Shown here: positions 1 through 7,888 of the stretch, piece by piece
Layout: each line of letters starts with the position of its first letter
How positions within the stretch are numbered: position 1 is the stretch's first letter
NCBI RefSeq assembly: GCF_010723305.1
Contig: NZ_BLKW01000002.1
Location: 1,116,001 to 1,180,000 of the forward strand
Direction of reading: 5' to 3'
Length of the DNA stretch: 64,000 nt
From: Mycobacterium botniense
Lineage (GTDB): Bacteria > Actinomycetota > Actinomycetes > Mycobacteriales > Mycobacteriaceae
Program-made: the position numbers and the translations under genes
Notes under the pieces: model-generated
The model's input: only the letters and a program-made list of their open reading frames with translations
Databases searched by the model: none
Told to the model about the DNA's origin: nothing

Positions 1-190
1 TCCGCTGCAGGTCTGCTTTGAGATAGTCCGCGAGCGCTGCCGTCTCAGCGGTGACGGTTGACAACTCAGCAGGCCAAAGCCCGCCGAGCACCCAGGGGGT
101 GCAGTCGACTGGAGAGCTGAAGGCCGGGATCTTGAGCGATTCCCGGGCAGCTTTCCGGAGGCGCTGACGCGCCGTTATCCGACCGAACAT
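1..190 (-). CDS. Hypothetical protein, N-terminal part only (Rv0029-like)
   Basis: The minus strand from an ATG at 190 is open to the window edge for 63 codons. The protein begins MFGRITARQRLRKAARESL and continues with a Pro/Trp-containing stretch; the C-terminal part lies outside the window. From memory it resembles the start of M. tuberculosis Rv0029, a conserved protein of unknown function found next to the Rv0025-Rv0028 genes, which are also its neighbours here. No catalytic motif or signal peptide is visible in this fragment. No strong ribosome binding site precedes the ATG. The family assignment is recalled; the open frame is seen directly. Confidence 0.6.
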   Translation of the reverse strand, partial: MFGRITARQRLRKAARESLKIPAFSSPVDCTPWVLGGLWPAELSTVTAETAALADYLKADLQR

Positions 191-375
191 CGCCACTGGC
201 CAAGCGTACCGTCATCTCCGACTTAGCTATTCCGGGTAATCGCCGCTCGGCAAACCGCTCTCCGACGTTGGTGGGTCGTCATCGCGGCGACGGATCGAGG
301 CGTTATCCACCCGGGTGTGGGCGACCGCATTACCGGTGAATTGTCGAGATGAGGAGGTCCGGATAGGGTGAGCTC
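191..375. other. Intergenic stretch upstream of the Rv0029-like gene
   Basis: No convincing gene lies here. It holds the upstream region of the minus-strand gene starting at 190, a 10-bp palindrome (CACCCGGGTG, 308-317) and a purine-rich GAGGAGG at about 351-357. The latter is too far (about 17 nt) from the ATG at 376 to be an ideal ribosome binding site. Together with the small ORF at 376-519, the non-minus-coding gap is 325 nt. Confidence 0.4.
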
Positions 376-519
376 ATGACCGCAACGGCGCTGCAACAGC
401 ACCTCGACGAAGTGCGGGCTCTGCTGCAACGCGCGCGCGAGTTGTTCGGCGCTAACCCGGTAGAACCGCCAACCGATATCCTGCCCGAGCCCGGCACCGT
501 CAGAATCTGGGTGCGCTAA
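376..519 (+). CDS. Small ORF of 47 codons, possible gene remnant
   Basis: An ATG at 376 opens a 47-residue frame (MTATALQQHLDEVRALLQRA, then a Pro/Glu-rich tail ending TVRIWVR) that stops at 517-519, just overlapping the stop of the convergent EspH-like gene. The N-terminal half is an amphipathic helix of the kind seen at the start of mycobacterial type VII substrates (an inference from composition). It may be the surviving head of a longer plus-strand gene, a small protein, or chance. A GGGTGAG sequence lies 4 nt before the ATG. All flanking genes are on the other strand, which makes this ORF stand out. Confidence 0.35.
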   Translation: MTATALQQHLDEVRALLQRARELFGANPVEPPTDILPEPGTVRIWVR

Positions 520-833
520 GACGGCTTTTTGCCCTGCCGGCGACGCAACCGGTGCGCCAGGAGTTTTTCGATCGCCACATCGAGATCATGGGGAGTGGGT
601 ACCTCCGCGGACGGGGTATGCCCGGCGGCCACGATTTCGCCACGCACCTCCATGAGCGCCTTGAGATACGAGACGTCCGCAGTCAATACGATGCCCTCGG
701 CCAGAGTCTGCGCATCGGTGTCCATCGCCGCTTCACTCAGCGCGACGCTGTGGACATACCCGCCCCGACACGAACGCACCAGGATGTGCCCACTCGGGTG
801 AACGGTGTCGAAGGCCGGGTTGGCTTCTGTCAT
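516..833 (-). CDS. DUF2694 / EspH-like hypothetical protein (Rv0028-like)
   Basis: The 105-residue protein has no signal peptide or membrane segment. Its central part (roughly residues 8-70) follows the DUF2694 pattern: a short beta-rich start, then an L(T/A)xxxL helix resembling the middle of EspH, a cytosolic ESX-1 accessory protein. The C-terminus is very basic (RLRRRQGKKPS). Its ATG overlaps the TGA of the upstream EspC-like gene (ATGA, 830-833), so the two are probably translationally coupled. The partner is likely the EspC-like protein next door; this is inferred from gene pairing and is not proven. The exact function is unknown. Confidence 0.65.
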   Translation of the reverse strand: MTEANPAFDTVHPSGHILVRSCRGGYVHSVALSEAAMDTDAQTLAEGIVLTADVSYLKALMEVRGEIVAAGHTPSAEVPTPHDLDVAIEKLLAHRLRRRQGKKPS

Positions 834-1147
834 CGATGGTCGGTGCGCAGATGTGTCATCTTCGCCGCGGCCTGCTCGTCATGGTGTTCCCAGGCATCTG
901 CTGCAACCCGCAGGTTGTGCGCCATCTCGGCATGGGCCTCGGCTTGCCGTTCATAGCACTGCCGCCGTTGCTCGAGCAGTTCACGGCCGGCTTCCCGCAG
1001 CCCGCTGAAAATCGGACCCAGCGAGTCCAGGCTCTCTTGAATAGCCGCGTGCGCCGCGGGGATGCTCCGCAAATAATCAGACGCCTCCTCATGATGGCCG
1101 GCGGCCTCGCGCAGATTCGCAGGCACCACGTGGATGTGATCTGCCAT
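830..1147 (-). CDS. EspC-like type VII secretion-associated protein (DUF2580, Rv0027-like)
   Basis: The 105-residue, almost wholly helical protein has the size and N-terminal pattern (VVPANLREAAGHHEEA) of the EspC/DUF2580 family, small partners of type VII secreted substrates. EspC-type proteins end in a helix with a YxxxD/E export signal. At the equivalent place this protein has W86-E-H-H-D90, i.e. WxxxD. It is coupled by a 4-nt overlap to the EspH-like gene downstream and follows the DUF4226 genes. No signal peptide or transmembrane segment is present. Whether it is exported, and by which ESX system, cannot be told from sequence. Confidence 0.65.
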   Translation of the reverse strand: MADHIHVVPANLREAAGHHEEASDYLRSIPAAHAAIQESLDSLGPIFSGLREAGRELLEQRRQCYERQAEAHAEMAHNLRVAADAWEHHDEQAAAKMTHLRTDHR

Positions 1148-1207
1148 CGTGTATTTCTCCTTTTGCCATGCCGACGGTTCCCGCCGGGCGCACTGCTACC
1201 CTCGCCG

Positions 1208-2476
1208 CTAACCTGAGGCGCCGGTGGTGGCCGCCGGTCGGGTCGGTGTCGGTGCCTCGGACTTGGCCGGCGCGGTCGTCGTCGCCGGCGGATGTTCCCA
1301 GCCTAGAAACCCTGGCCCCGTGACGGTGGAGATGTGCTGAATCTGGCCGTTGAGCAAAGCCTTGCTTTTCCCGAGCGCCAGTGCGTGGTGATCGGTGAAC
1401 ATCCCGATATCCCCGGGCGCGAGGAGCGACGGATCGACCGGATCGACGACCGGGGTTCCGGGTGGGGGGATGGTAATACCCTGCTCGCGGAAAGCATCGG
1501 GGATAGGTGTCCCGCCCGCGGCGGCTTTGATCGCCGCAGCGAGTTGTGGGCTGGCGGCAGTGACCGTGTCCCCATTGGGCAGTGTGACAGTGGTTGGCCC
1601 CGCTGGTGGCTGGGATGGTGTTCCTGCCCCGGACTCGTCGTCGGGTGCATTGTGGTCCGGGTGTTCGGGCACCGGCTCGTCGTTCGGGTCGTCGAGGTCC
1701 ATCAACTCGTCGGCGCGGTCCCGCGGTGCGCGGACATCTCCGGGGGTCCACGCCCCGGGAACACCGCCAGGCGCACCCCAGCCCGGCATCACACTGGGCA
1801 CTCCCCCTGAACCGGGTGCCATACCACCCAAGCCGGGGATACCCGGTATTGTCGGCGCCAGCGGCATCGGCGCCGGCGAAAGTGGGGCCGGCGCATCCCC
1901 GGGCAGTACGCTGGGATCCTGCGCAAGCAGCGACTCGAGGTACGGATCCAATGCAGCGTCTGAGGATGCTGCCGGGTCGTCGCCGCGCAGCGCCGCCACA
2001 ACCGGTGCAGCCCGTGGCGGCTGGCCTTCGCCCGGAGCGCCCGGGCCTCTTGTGGACGCGCCGTACAGCGACGTCCATGCGGCCATCAATGCGGATTCGG
2101 AGGTGTCATCGAGGTTCGCGCTGGCCACCACGGCTCGGATATCCCGGAGTTTGCCGACCAGAAACCGCTGAAAGTCGCGTGCTCCCGCTGGAGTATCCAG
2201 GTCGGTTCGTGTCCGGACCGCCGCCTCGATTTCCTCTTATAGCCTATCGAGCGCGCCCCTGCCCGCTCCGGCTTTCAGGTGAGCGTTCAGGATTGCGGTG
2301 ACGACCTGCAGGTCGAGTTGCGCGGTTGCCGAATTCTGATGTGCCAAAGCAGCTTCCGCATCCCTCATCGCCTGTGCGGCAACGCTTTCCTGCCGCTCAG
2401 CCCATGCGGCGCCCGGCGGGCTTAAAGCTAAGCTCTGGGCTCGACTCGTCGGGCAAAAGTTGTCGACCGTGGCCAT
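1208..2476 (-). pseudogene. DUF4226 protein interrupted by an in-frame TAA (Rv0026-like)
   Basis: One reading frame runs from an ATG at 2476 to a stop at 1208, about 422 codons, but is broken by TAA at 2239-2237. Before the stop it reads AERQESVAAQAMRDAEAAL...GALDRL. Directly after, in the same frame, it reads EEIEAAV...TPAGARDFQRFL. The two pieces together make a full DUF4226 domain, matching the intact paralogue at 2613-2969 (EIESAV...TPIGAREFHRFL). The rest is a Pro/Gly/Ala-rich middle and a conserved-looking C-terminal domain. The 3' piece (GTG at 2131, 307 residues) is still open and might be translated separately. I call it a gene disabled by one nonsense change. Confidence 0.7.
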
Positions 2477-2612
2477 CGGTTAGCCGGCCGGACCCGTACC
2501 CGGTGCCGAACGGTGTTGCGGCCACTCCATGCCGCGCGAGAGTACCCAGGTAGACGATCACCGACAATTCACCGCAGCCCGTTCTTGTGCGTTCCCGCAC
2601 CAGTCGTCAGCG

Positions 2613-2969
2613 TCACTGCTCGGCATAGCACGAGCGCAAACTCTCCAATGCTGTCTTTTTCGCCTCGGCGAGTTCACGGGCATGGGCCACGACAGCGATG
2701 ATCTCGCGTTGTTTGGCGGTCAGGAATCTGTGGAACTCGCGCGCACCGATCGGGGTGTCGGTGGCGAAAAGGGCGAATTTCTGCACGGCGGATTCGATCT
2801 CGGCTCCGATCTCATCCAGACGGCGGGCACCTTCGAGTGTCGCGGTGTGTGCGCTGGTGACCACGTCGGCCAGCGCGCGGTCGGCATCCACCGCCGCGGC
2901 GTACTGTTGCGCGAGGCCCGCCTGCCTGGATTGCAGCGCGGCTACCGCGTGTCCGGTCTGTTCTGCCAC
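2613..2969 (-). CDS. DUF4226 protein (Rv0025-like)
   Basis: The 118-residue, mostly helical protein starts MAEQTGHAVAALQSRQAGL and carries the DUF4226 core with TPIGAREFHRFL around residues 74-85. The family is mycobacterial and of unknown function, often found beside peptidoglycan hydrolases and ESX-type small proteins, as here. It has no signal peptide or transmembrane segment. It is a paralogue of the N-terminal part of the interrupted gene downstream (1208-2476), so a tandem duplication followed by fusion is likely. It sits 43 nt after the NlpC/P60 gene and is probably in the same transcript. Confidence 0.7.
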   Translation of the reverse strand: MAEQTGHAVAALQSRQAGLAQQYAAAVDADRALADVVTSAHTATLEGARRLDEIGAEIESAVQKFALFATDTPIGAREFHRFLTAKQREIIAVVAHARELAEAKKTALESLRSCYAEQ

Positions 2970-3012
2970 GAGTTGACCCTACTTACCTCATCACTCACTG
3001 GGTTGGGCTTGG

Positions 3013-3846
3013 CTATATCACCGGCCGGCGGATCTGCACGTTCACCCCTAACTGGCTGATGCGCACCGGAGCGCCGGCATGGGGCGCCTCGATGACCAGG
3101 TTGTTGCCGATGGCCATCTGCACGTGTCCTGCGTGGGGGAAAACGAGGTCACCCGGCCTGACCTGTGAACGTGGGATCGGGATCCCGTCGTGAATCTGTT
3201 GATAGGTGGTGCGATCCACGTGAACACCGGCCTGCGCGTAGGCCCATTGCACCAGCCCCGAACAGTCGAACCGGTCGGGGCCGGCTGCGCCCCACACATA
3301 CGGGCAACCCAGTCGCGACAGTGCGGCCCGCACCGCAACTCCGGCGCGACTACCCGCCGATGGTGTCCGCGATCCCGTGAGAGCGCGCCGGCGCAGTATG
3401 CGATAACGCAGCGCCCGCAGCGCTGCCTGGTGCTGCAGAGCTTGCCCACGCGCCCAAAGCACGTGGGCTCGTTGAGCGCGCATCCGCGCCACACGCCGCC
3501 GGATCGCCTCCCGCTGCGCCAGGGGAGTATCCGATCTGGTGGCCGCATCGGCGCGAGCTTCGTCCAGCACTCCGCGCGTCAGCTGGCGGCCGCGGGCATA
3601 ATCATCTCGGGCGTGGGTGATGATGTCCGCGAATTCGGAGTCTGCCAACGCGGCTGACCGCAGGGCTGCTCGGCTGTCCTGCACCGCATTCTCGTATCGT
3701 TGGTGTCCCCAGCCGGGGTTGATTGCGGCAGCATGTCTCAATACTCCGTCGTAATACCCGGTTCCAGGGTCCAGCGGCGCGTGGCGTACGAGTCCGGCAA
3801 ACAGCCGGTGTGCACGGCTTAGGACCTCGAGTTCGCGTTCACTCAC
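3013..3846 (-). CDS. NlpC/P60-family peptidase (Rv0024-like)
   Basis: The 277-residue protein has a helical, coiled N-terminal region (about 1-165) and a C-terminal NlpC/P60 domain (about 168-277), the fold of D-glutamyl-meso-diaminopimelate endopeptidases that cut peptidoglycan stem peptides. The catalytic residues are visible: C195 in DCSG, H241 in HAGHV and H256 as the likely third residue. There is no N-terminal signal peptide, so export, if any, would need another route, perhaps type VII secretion suggested by its neighbours. The GTG start overlaps the stop of the XRE regulator (GTGA, 3843-3846), indicating coupling. Family assignment is confident; substrate and location are not. Confidence 0.85.
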   Translation of the reverse strand: MSERELEVLSRAHRLFAGLVRHAPLDPGTGYYDGVLRHAAAINPGWGHQRYENAVQDSRAALRSAALADSEFADIITHARDDYARGRQLTRGVLDEARADAATRSDTPLAQREAIRRRVARMRAQRAHVLWARGQALQHQAALRALRYRILRRRALTGSRTPSAGSRAGVAVRAALSRLGCPYVWGAAGPDRFDCSGLVQWAYAQAGVHVDRTTYQQIHDGIPIPRSQVRPGDLVFPHAGHVQMAIGNNLVIEAPHAGAPVRISQLGVNVQIRRPVI

Positions 3847-4631
3847 GCGATCCCCTCACCGCTGTCGTCGGCCACCTGATCGCCGTTGGCGGAGTTGACC
3901 GCGTCGGCGAAGGCCCGGACCCGCGCGAGCGCCCCGGGCGGGATGACACCCCGGTTGCGGATCTCCCACATCTCCTCGACAGTGACTCCCACCAACACAG
4001 CAATAACGGCTTCGGGTAGCGACGAGCGGGCGCATGCCTGGTCGAATCGCGCACCCAAGCTGGCGGGGATTCTGCTCAGGAGTGCCCGGCGCATCGATTC
4101 CAGTGCGCGCAGATGCCCCATCAGCCGGCCGGCCGAGGCGGCGTCGGCGCTCACCGCCACCCGCCACGAGTTGGCGGCCAGCATCTCGGCCTTCGCACAC
4201 TGCGCAATCACAGACATAATATACGACTCGTAGTCGTTTGATGTCGTCGCGGGCAGCTGTTCTATCACAGAATGCAGCGTGTCGAGCTGCGCTTCTGCAT
4301 ACGCTTCGAGGACTTCGGTGTCACTGTGACGGTTGACTACGACCATCTCTCTGGGCCGCGGCGACAGCGGTGCCGGCGGCTTGGCTGCGAGCACCCGGGC
4401 CAGTTCAGCGTCGGCGTCGGCGGCCACGACCAGCCTCGAATAGGTGCCCGGAGGCAGGCCGAGAGCGTTTTCCACCTTCTGAACGGTGCTTTTGTGTGGC
4501 TTTCGGGCACCACGTTCGAGATAGCTCAAACCCATGATGCTCACGCCGGTGGCGGCCGCAAAATCTGCTAATGACCAGTTGCGTGACTCACGCAACGCCC
4601 GGATGGCCGCTCCCGCCGATTCGCGACTCAC
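3843..4631 (-). CDS. XRE-type helix-turn-helix regulator (Rv0023-like)
   Basis: The 262-residue protein begins with an XRE/Cro-type DNA-binding domain (about residues 7-60, with WSLADFAAATGVSIMGLSYL as the helix-turn-helix). A long helical region follows, without an obvious ligand-binding family. It is the first gene of a minus-strand run with the NlpC/P60 and DUF4226 genes and is divergent from the whiB5-like gene across 142 nt. That intergenic region has an inverted repeat (TACACTTCGTGTA, 4748-4760) that could be its operator, so it may control both directions. This regulatory role is inferred from position. M. tuberculosis has the same divergent pair (Rv0023/whiB5). Confidence 0.8.
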   Translation of the reverse strand: MSRESAGAAIRALRESRNWSLADFAAATGVSIMGLSYLERGARKPHKSTVQKVENALGLPPGTYSRLVVAADADAELARVLAAKPPAPLSPRPREMVVVNRHSDTEVLEAYAEAQLDTLHSVIEQLPATTSNDYESYIMSVIAQCAKAEMLAANSWRVAVSADAASAGRLMGHLRALESMRRALLSRIPASLGARFDQACARSSLPEAVIAVLVGVTVEEMWEIRNRGVIPPGALARVRAFADAVNSANGDQVADDSGEGIA

Positions 4632-4745
4632 CGCAGCGCTCCGGCCATAAACCGGATACTACACATCCGCGAAACAGAGGTACATGCCATATGCGTTTCT
4701 ATCGCGTTCTCTTGCGTCCCCTTACCTATTTCGCATACAGTTTCA

Positions 4746-4765
4746 TATACACTTCGTGTAAGGAG
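4746..4765 (+). promoter_or_regulatory. Putative whiB5 promoter -10, operator-like repeat and RBS
   Basis: A SigA-like -10 (TATACA, 4746-4751) overlaps a perfect inverted repeat with 5-bp arms and a 3-nt spacer (TACAC-TTC-GTGTA, 4748-4760). A strong ribosome binding site AAGGAG (4760-4765) lies 8 nt before the ATG at 4774. A protein bound to the repeat would block the promoter or transcript start. The divergent XRE regulator is the obvious candidate. All elements are read from sequence; function is inferred. Confidence 0.45.
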
Positions 4766-4773
4766 ACCGACCT

Positions 4774-5190
4774 ATGGGGTACCCCTGCTCAGCTAACCCA
4801 GAACTGTGGTTCGGCTACGCCGATGACGATGACGGTGACGGTGCCGCCAAGGCCCGTGTGTACGAACAGTCGGCCACCGAAGCCCGGCTCTTGTGCCTAC
4901 GTCGCTGTCCGCTCGCGCAACAGCGGGTATGCGCCCAGCGCGCGGTCGAGCATGGCGAAGAATACGGCGTCTGGGCTGGCGTGAAGCTTCCCGGCGGCCA
5001 GTACCGCAAGCGTGAACAACTCGCTCGCGCCCACGAGGTGCTGCGCCGTATCGCTGCCGGGGAGATCAACTCCAGGCAACTGCCGGAAAACCAGGCGCTC
5101 CTCGCGCGACGTGAGCACGATCCCGTTCCCGCCGAGGCGAACGTCTTCCATTTGCCGATCGCCCAAGTCGGCCCCCGGTCGGCGGCGTAG
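4774..5190 (+). CDS. whiB5: WhiB-family iron-sulfur transcription factor (WhiB5-like)
   Basis: The 138-residue protein has the WhiB signature: four cysteines (C5, C41, C45, C53) to bind a [4Fe-4S] cluster, then the GVWAG turn (residues 65-69) and a basic C-terminal stretch for DNA or sigma-factor contact. The spacing C41-x3-C45-x7-C53 departs from the usual C-x2-C-x5-C and is, from memory, what distinguishes WhiB5. Its place beside an Rv0023-like regulator agrees with that. In M. tuberculosis WhiB5 is linked to reactivation and to expression of type VII secretion genes (recalled). A strong AAGGAG site supports the ATG at 4774. Confidence 0.85.
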   Translation: MGYPCSANPELWFGYADDDDGDGAAKARVYEQSATEARLLCLRRCPLAQQRVCAQRAVEHGEEYGVWAGVKLPGGQYRKREQLARAHEVLRRIAAGEINSRQLPENQALLARREHDPVPAEANVFHLPIAQVGPRSAA

Positions 5191-5494
5191 CCGAATCAGA
5201 CCAGCGCACGCGCTACCCTCCCCCGGTTTCCCGGCCGACGGCGGGTGAATCACCGTGCCGTCGTCATCCCGCAGGTGCGAGCCGTCCAGCGGGTCGATGC
5301 GCACCGCCCACCTCGGTGTCCAACTAAGCCGGCGGCTCAGCGCGTACTGTCGCGGTATCGGCGCCAGCACTACTGCCAGCGACGACGGGGCATGACGATC
5401 GCGGCACGCCCCACACCGCGAGCGGACGGAAAAATGCAGACGCACAGCGCGGAAGAACGAGGACGATGAGGAAGAAACGGAAAGGCAGAGACAG
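5191..5494. other. Intergenic region, no gene recognised
   Basis: This stretch of 304 nt lies between the whiB5-like gene and the small acetyltransferase. M. tuberculosis carries a nitronate monooxygenase-like gene (Rv0021c) about here. I see no recognisable remnant of it, only short frames without family features. It probably holds the terminator of whiB5 and the promoter of the next gene. Confidence 0.4.
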
Positions 5495-5860
5495 GTGTCC
5501 ACCGACAAAACCGGCGCCCAAACCAGGATCAGTTGCGCCGATGGCAAGTACACCATCGCCGTGGAGGGCGAACTAGCCGGACACGTTGCCGTTGCTGACC
5601 GCGGTGAGCAGCGCGTCTTCTACCACACCGAGATCGACCAGCGGTTTAGTGGGCGGGGCTTGGCGACCATCCTCGTCCTGGAGGCACTCCGGGCTGCCCG
5701 CGCCGACCGTAAGCGCGTCGTCGCGGTGTGCTCGATGGTTGCCGCAGTCCTCACAAAGCATCCGGAGTTCGGGGACATCACCGATCCCGTCACACCCGAT
5801 ATCGAGCACTGGGCACGCTCTTTGCCCCAGGTATCGGCGCCACCGCGACAGGCCCGCTGA
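5495..5860 (+). CDS. Small GNAT-type N-acetyltransferase (YjdJ-like)
   Basis: The 121-residue protein has the compact GNAT core of the YjdJ-like group: beta strands KYTIAVEGEL and RVFYHTEID, then the acetyl-CoA loop FSGRGLATILV (about residues 53-63), and a conserved end with KHPEFGDITDPV. These small enzymes are thought to transfer acetyl groups from acetyl-CoA to amines, but their substrates are mostly unknown. The GTG start at 5495 leaves about 15 residues before the first strand. It stands alone, ahead of the minus-strand tRNA-Leu. It occupies the position of Rv0021c in M. tuberculosis, so this is a local gene-content difference. Confidence 0.75.
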   Translation: MSTDKTGAQTRISCADGKYTIAVEGELAGHVAVADRGEQRVFYHTEIDQRFSGRGLATILVLEALRAARADRKRVVAVCSMVAAVLTKHPEFGDITDPVTPDIEHWARSLPQVSAPPRQAR

Positions 5861-5901
5861 ACCGAGCCGAAGACCGCGCACAAGGGGACATTCGACATTC
5901 G

Positions 5902-5984
5902 TGGGCGAAGGGGGACTTGAACCCCCACGTCCCGAAGGACACTGGCACCTGAAGCCAGCGCGTCTGCCATTCCGCCACTCGCCC
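5902..5984 (-). tRNA. leuT: tRNA-Leu (CAG)
   Basis: Read on the minus strand, the sequence folds into a class II tRNA. It has a GGGCGAG acceptor strand, a D-arm with AATGGCAGACG, an anticodon stem GCTGG closing on CCAGT with loop anticodon CAG, a long variable arm (TGTCCTTCGGGACG) typical of tRNA-Leu, the T-arm GGGGGTTCAAGTCCCCC and the acceptor CTTCGCCC plus A. The length is 83 nt and CCA is not encoded. The same tRNA precedes fhaA in M. tuberculosis. Confidence 0.95.
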
Positions 5985-6252
5985 CGAACGACCGGTCGAG
6001 CCTACCACTCTCATAGGCGGGTAATAGCCCGCTCCCCACCGTAGTGCAAGCTCGTGCGATGCGTCCCCACCATCATCCCCGACCGGCGCAAAACCGTTGC
6101 TGAACTGCTCCTCCCCGATGTTCACAGCAACACAGAAGCGGCAGATCCGCGGTGTCCCGATACCATTTTCTGGCAAGGATGGGGATGACACGCGGGAGGG
6201 CCGTCGGTCCCGCTGTAAAGCTTTTCAACGACGAGTGAGGCGGGCGCTGGAG

Positions 6253-7764
6253 ATGAACAGCCACAAGGGCCTGGTTCAGCGCATCGAGCGTAAACTCGAG
6301 TCCACTGTGGGTGATGCGTTCGCTCGAGTGTTCGGGGGAGCGATCGTCCCACAAGAATTGGCCACCATGTTGCGCCGGGAGGCAGCCGACGGGGTTCGCT
6401 CACTCCCAGGAAATCGTTTTTTGGCACCTAACGAATACATCATTACTCTCGGTGTGCACGACTATCAGAAGGTAGGCACCGAGCCGCACCTCACGTCAGG
6501 CGCTTTAGCCGAGCACCTGGTGGGATACCTCAGCGAACAGGGGTGGCAAACATATGGTGATGTGGTTGTCCGCTTTGAGCAAGCGCCGAACCTGCACACC
6601 GGCCAGTTTCGCGCCCGTGCCGCCATCAACCCCGATGTCGAGCCCCGCCCGGCAGTTAGCGATTCCGCCCCACCACAATCAGATCAGGCGTTTAGCGCAG
6701 AACCAGGAGTATCGCCAATGACTGAGAATTCCAGCTATCGCAGCGGTCAGGGGCAGGGGCGGCCCAGCGATGAATACTACGAGGACCGTTATGCGCGTCC
6801 AGACGACGATCCTCACGGTGGCCAAGAAGCCCACACCGGCCAAGACAGCCGGGGTGGATATCCGCCGGAGTCTGGTGGCTACCCCTCCCCATCCGGATAT
6901 CCTCCACCGCGCCAACCCGAGCAGGGCGGCTACCCAGAACAGGGCGGCTACCCCGACCAGGGACCGGGCGGCTACCCCGACCAGCGCGGCTATCCCGAAC
7001 AGGCTCGATACCCGGACCAACGAGGCTACCCAGAACAGGGTGGCTACCCCGACCAGGGACCGGGCGGCTACCCACCGCCTTACGAGCAACGGCCTGGCGG
7101 TTACGGCCCGGCACCAGGCTACGAGCCCGGGTATCGCCCGGGTGCCGGCGGCTACGGGCCGCCCGGCTACGGCTATGGCGATTACGGGCGCGGGCCCTAC
7201 CCGCCACCTGATCAACGCGCACCCTACCCCGACCAGGGGGCCGGTTACGAGCAAGGCGGCTGGCCGGGTGGCCCGGGCTATGGTCGACAAGAGTATGGCC
7301 AGGCCGATTACACCCGTTACGCGGACGGTCCCGCAGGCGGGGTGTACGCTCCGCCCGGCGGCTACGGGGAGCCCGCCGGCCGCGACTTCGACTATGGCCA
7401 GACCGCCATGTCCGGCGACTACGGTCAGGCCGCCGGCTACGGCGGTTACGGCCCGAGCGGGTATCCGCCGGCCGGTGGGCCCACGGTGACTTTGCAGCTC
7501 GATGACGGAAGCGGCCGCACCTATCAGTTGCACGAAGGTTCCAACATTATTGGCCGCGGACAGGACGCCCACTTCCGGTTGCCTGACACCGGGGTATCAC
7601 GTCGACACTTGGATATCCGCTGGGACGGACAGGTAGCGCTGCTCTCGGACCTCAACTCCACCAATGGCACCATGGTCAACAACGCGCCGGTTCAGGAATG
7701 GCAGCTGGCCGACGGTGACGTCATCCGGCTGGGACACTCTGAGATTATCGTTCACATCCAGTAA
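6253..7764 (+). CDS. fhaA: FHA-domain protein FhaA
   Basis: The 503-residue protein has three parts: an N-terminal DUF3662 domain (about 1-125, [18 protein letters not shown]), a long disordered Gly/Tyr/Pro/Gln-rich linker with GGYPxQ repeats (about 130-410), and a C-terminal FHA domain (about 412-503) with the phosphothreonine-binding residues IIGRG, SRRH and NSTNGT. In mycobacteria FhaA binds the PknB-phosphorylated pseudokinase domain of MurJ, slowing peptidoglycan precursor flipping; that partner is encoded at 43277-46906. I chose the ATG at 6253 because DUF3662 starts there; the frame is open further upstream to 6097. It is the first gene of the kinase/cell-shape operon. Confidence 0.93.
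   Translation: MNSHKGLVQRIERKLESTVGDAFARVFGGAIVPQELATMLRREAADGVRSLPGNRFLAPNEYIITLGVHDYQKVGTEPHLTSGALAEHLVGYLSEQGWQTYGDVVVRFEQAPNLHTGQFRARAAINPDVEPRPAVSDSAPPQSDQAFSAEPGVSPMTENSSYRSGQGQGRPSDEYYEDRYARPDDDPHGGQEAHTGQDSRGGYPPESGGYPSPSGYPPPRQPEQGGYPEQGGYPDQGPGGYPDQRGYPEQARYPDQRGYPEQGGYPDQGPGGYPPPYEQRPGGYGPAPGYEPGYRPGAGGYGPPGYGYGDYGRGPYPPPDQRAPYPDQGAGYEQGGWPGGPGYGRQEYGQADYTRYADGPAGGVYAPPGGYGEPAGRDFDYGQTAMSGDYGQAAGYGGYGPSGYPPAGGPTVTLQLDDGSGRTYQLHEGSNIIGRGQDAHFRLPDTGVSRRHLDIRWDGQVALLSDLNSTNGTMVNNAPVQEWQLADGDVIRLGHSEIIVHIQ
6841..7090 (+). repeat. Tandem GGYPxQ-coding repeats within fhaA
   Basis: Imperfect 18-27 bp units coding for [14 protein letters not shown] and RGYPDQ recur in tandem within the fhaA linker. 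Such a low-complexity tract is prone to length change by slippage and differs in unit order between mycobacteria. The repeats are visible directly; the biological meaning of linker length is unknown. Confidence 0.7.
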
Positions 7765-7888
7765 GCCAGCCGCGGCGAAGCCGCCTTGCTTCGCCCCACT
7801 GTGGCCGCCGTCCAAGTATCGTGACGTTGCTAATGTGCTCGCCGATCGGGGCATGACGTGAGCGTCACGAGGACGGAGAGGACGCCAG

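Noticed and set aside
2237..2239. TAA read through or recoded in the DUF4226 gene
   Set aside because: TAA is not a known recoding codon in mycobacteria and no stimulatory structure was seen; a nonsense mutation is simpler.
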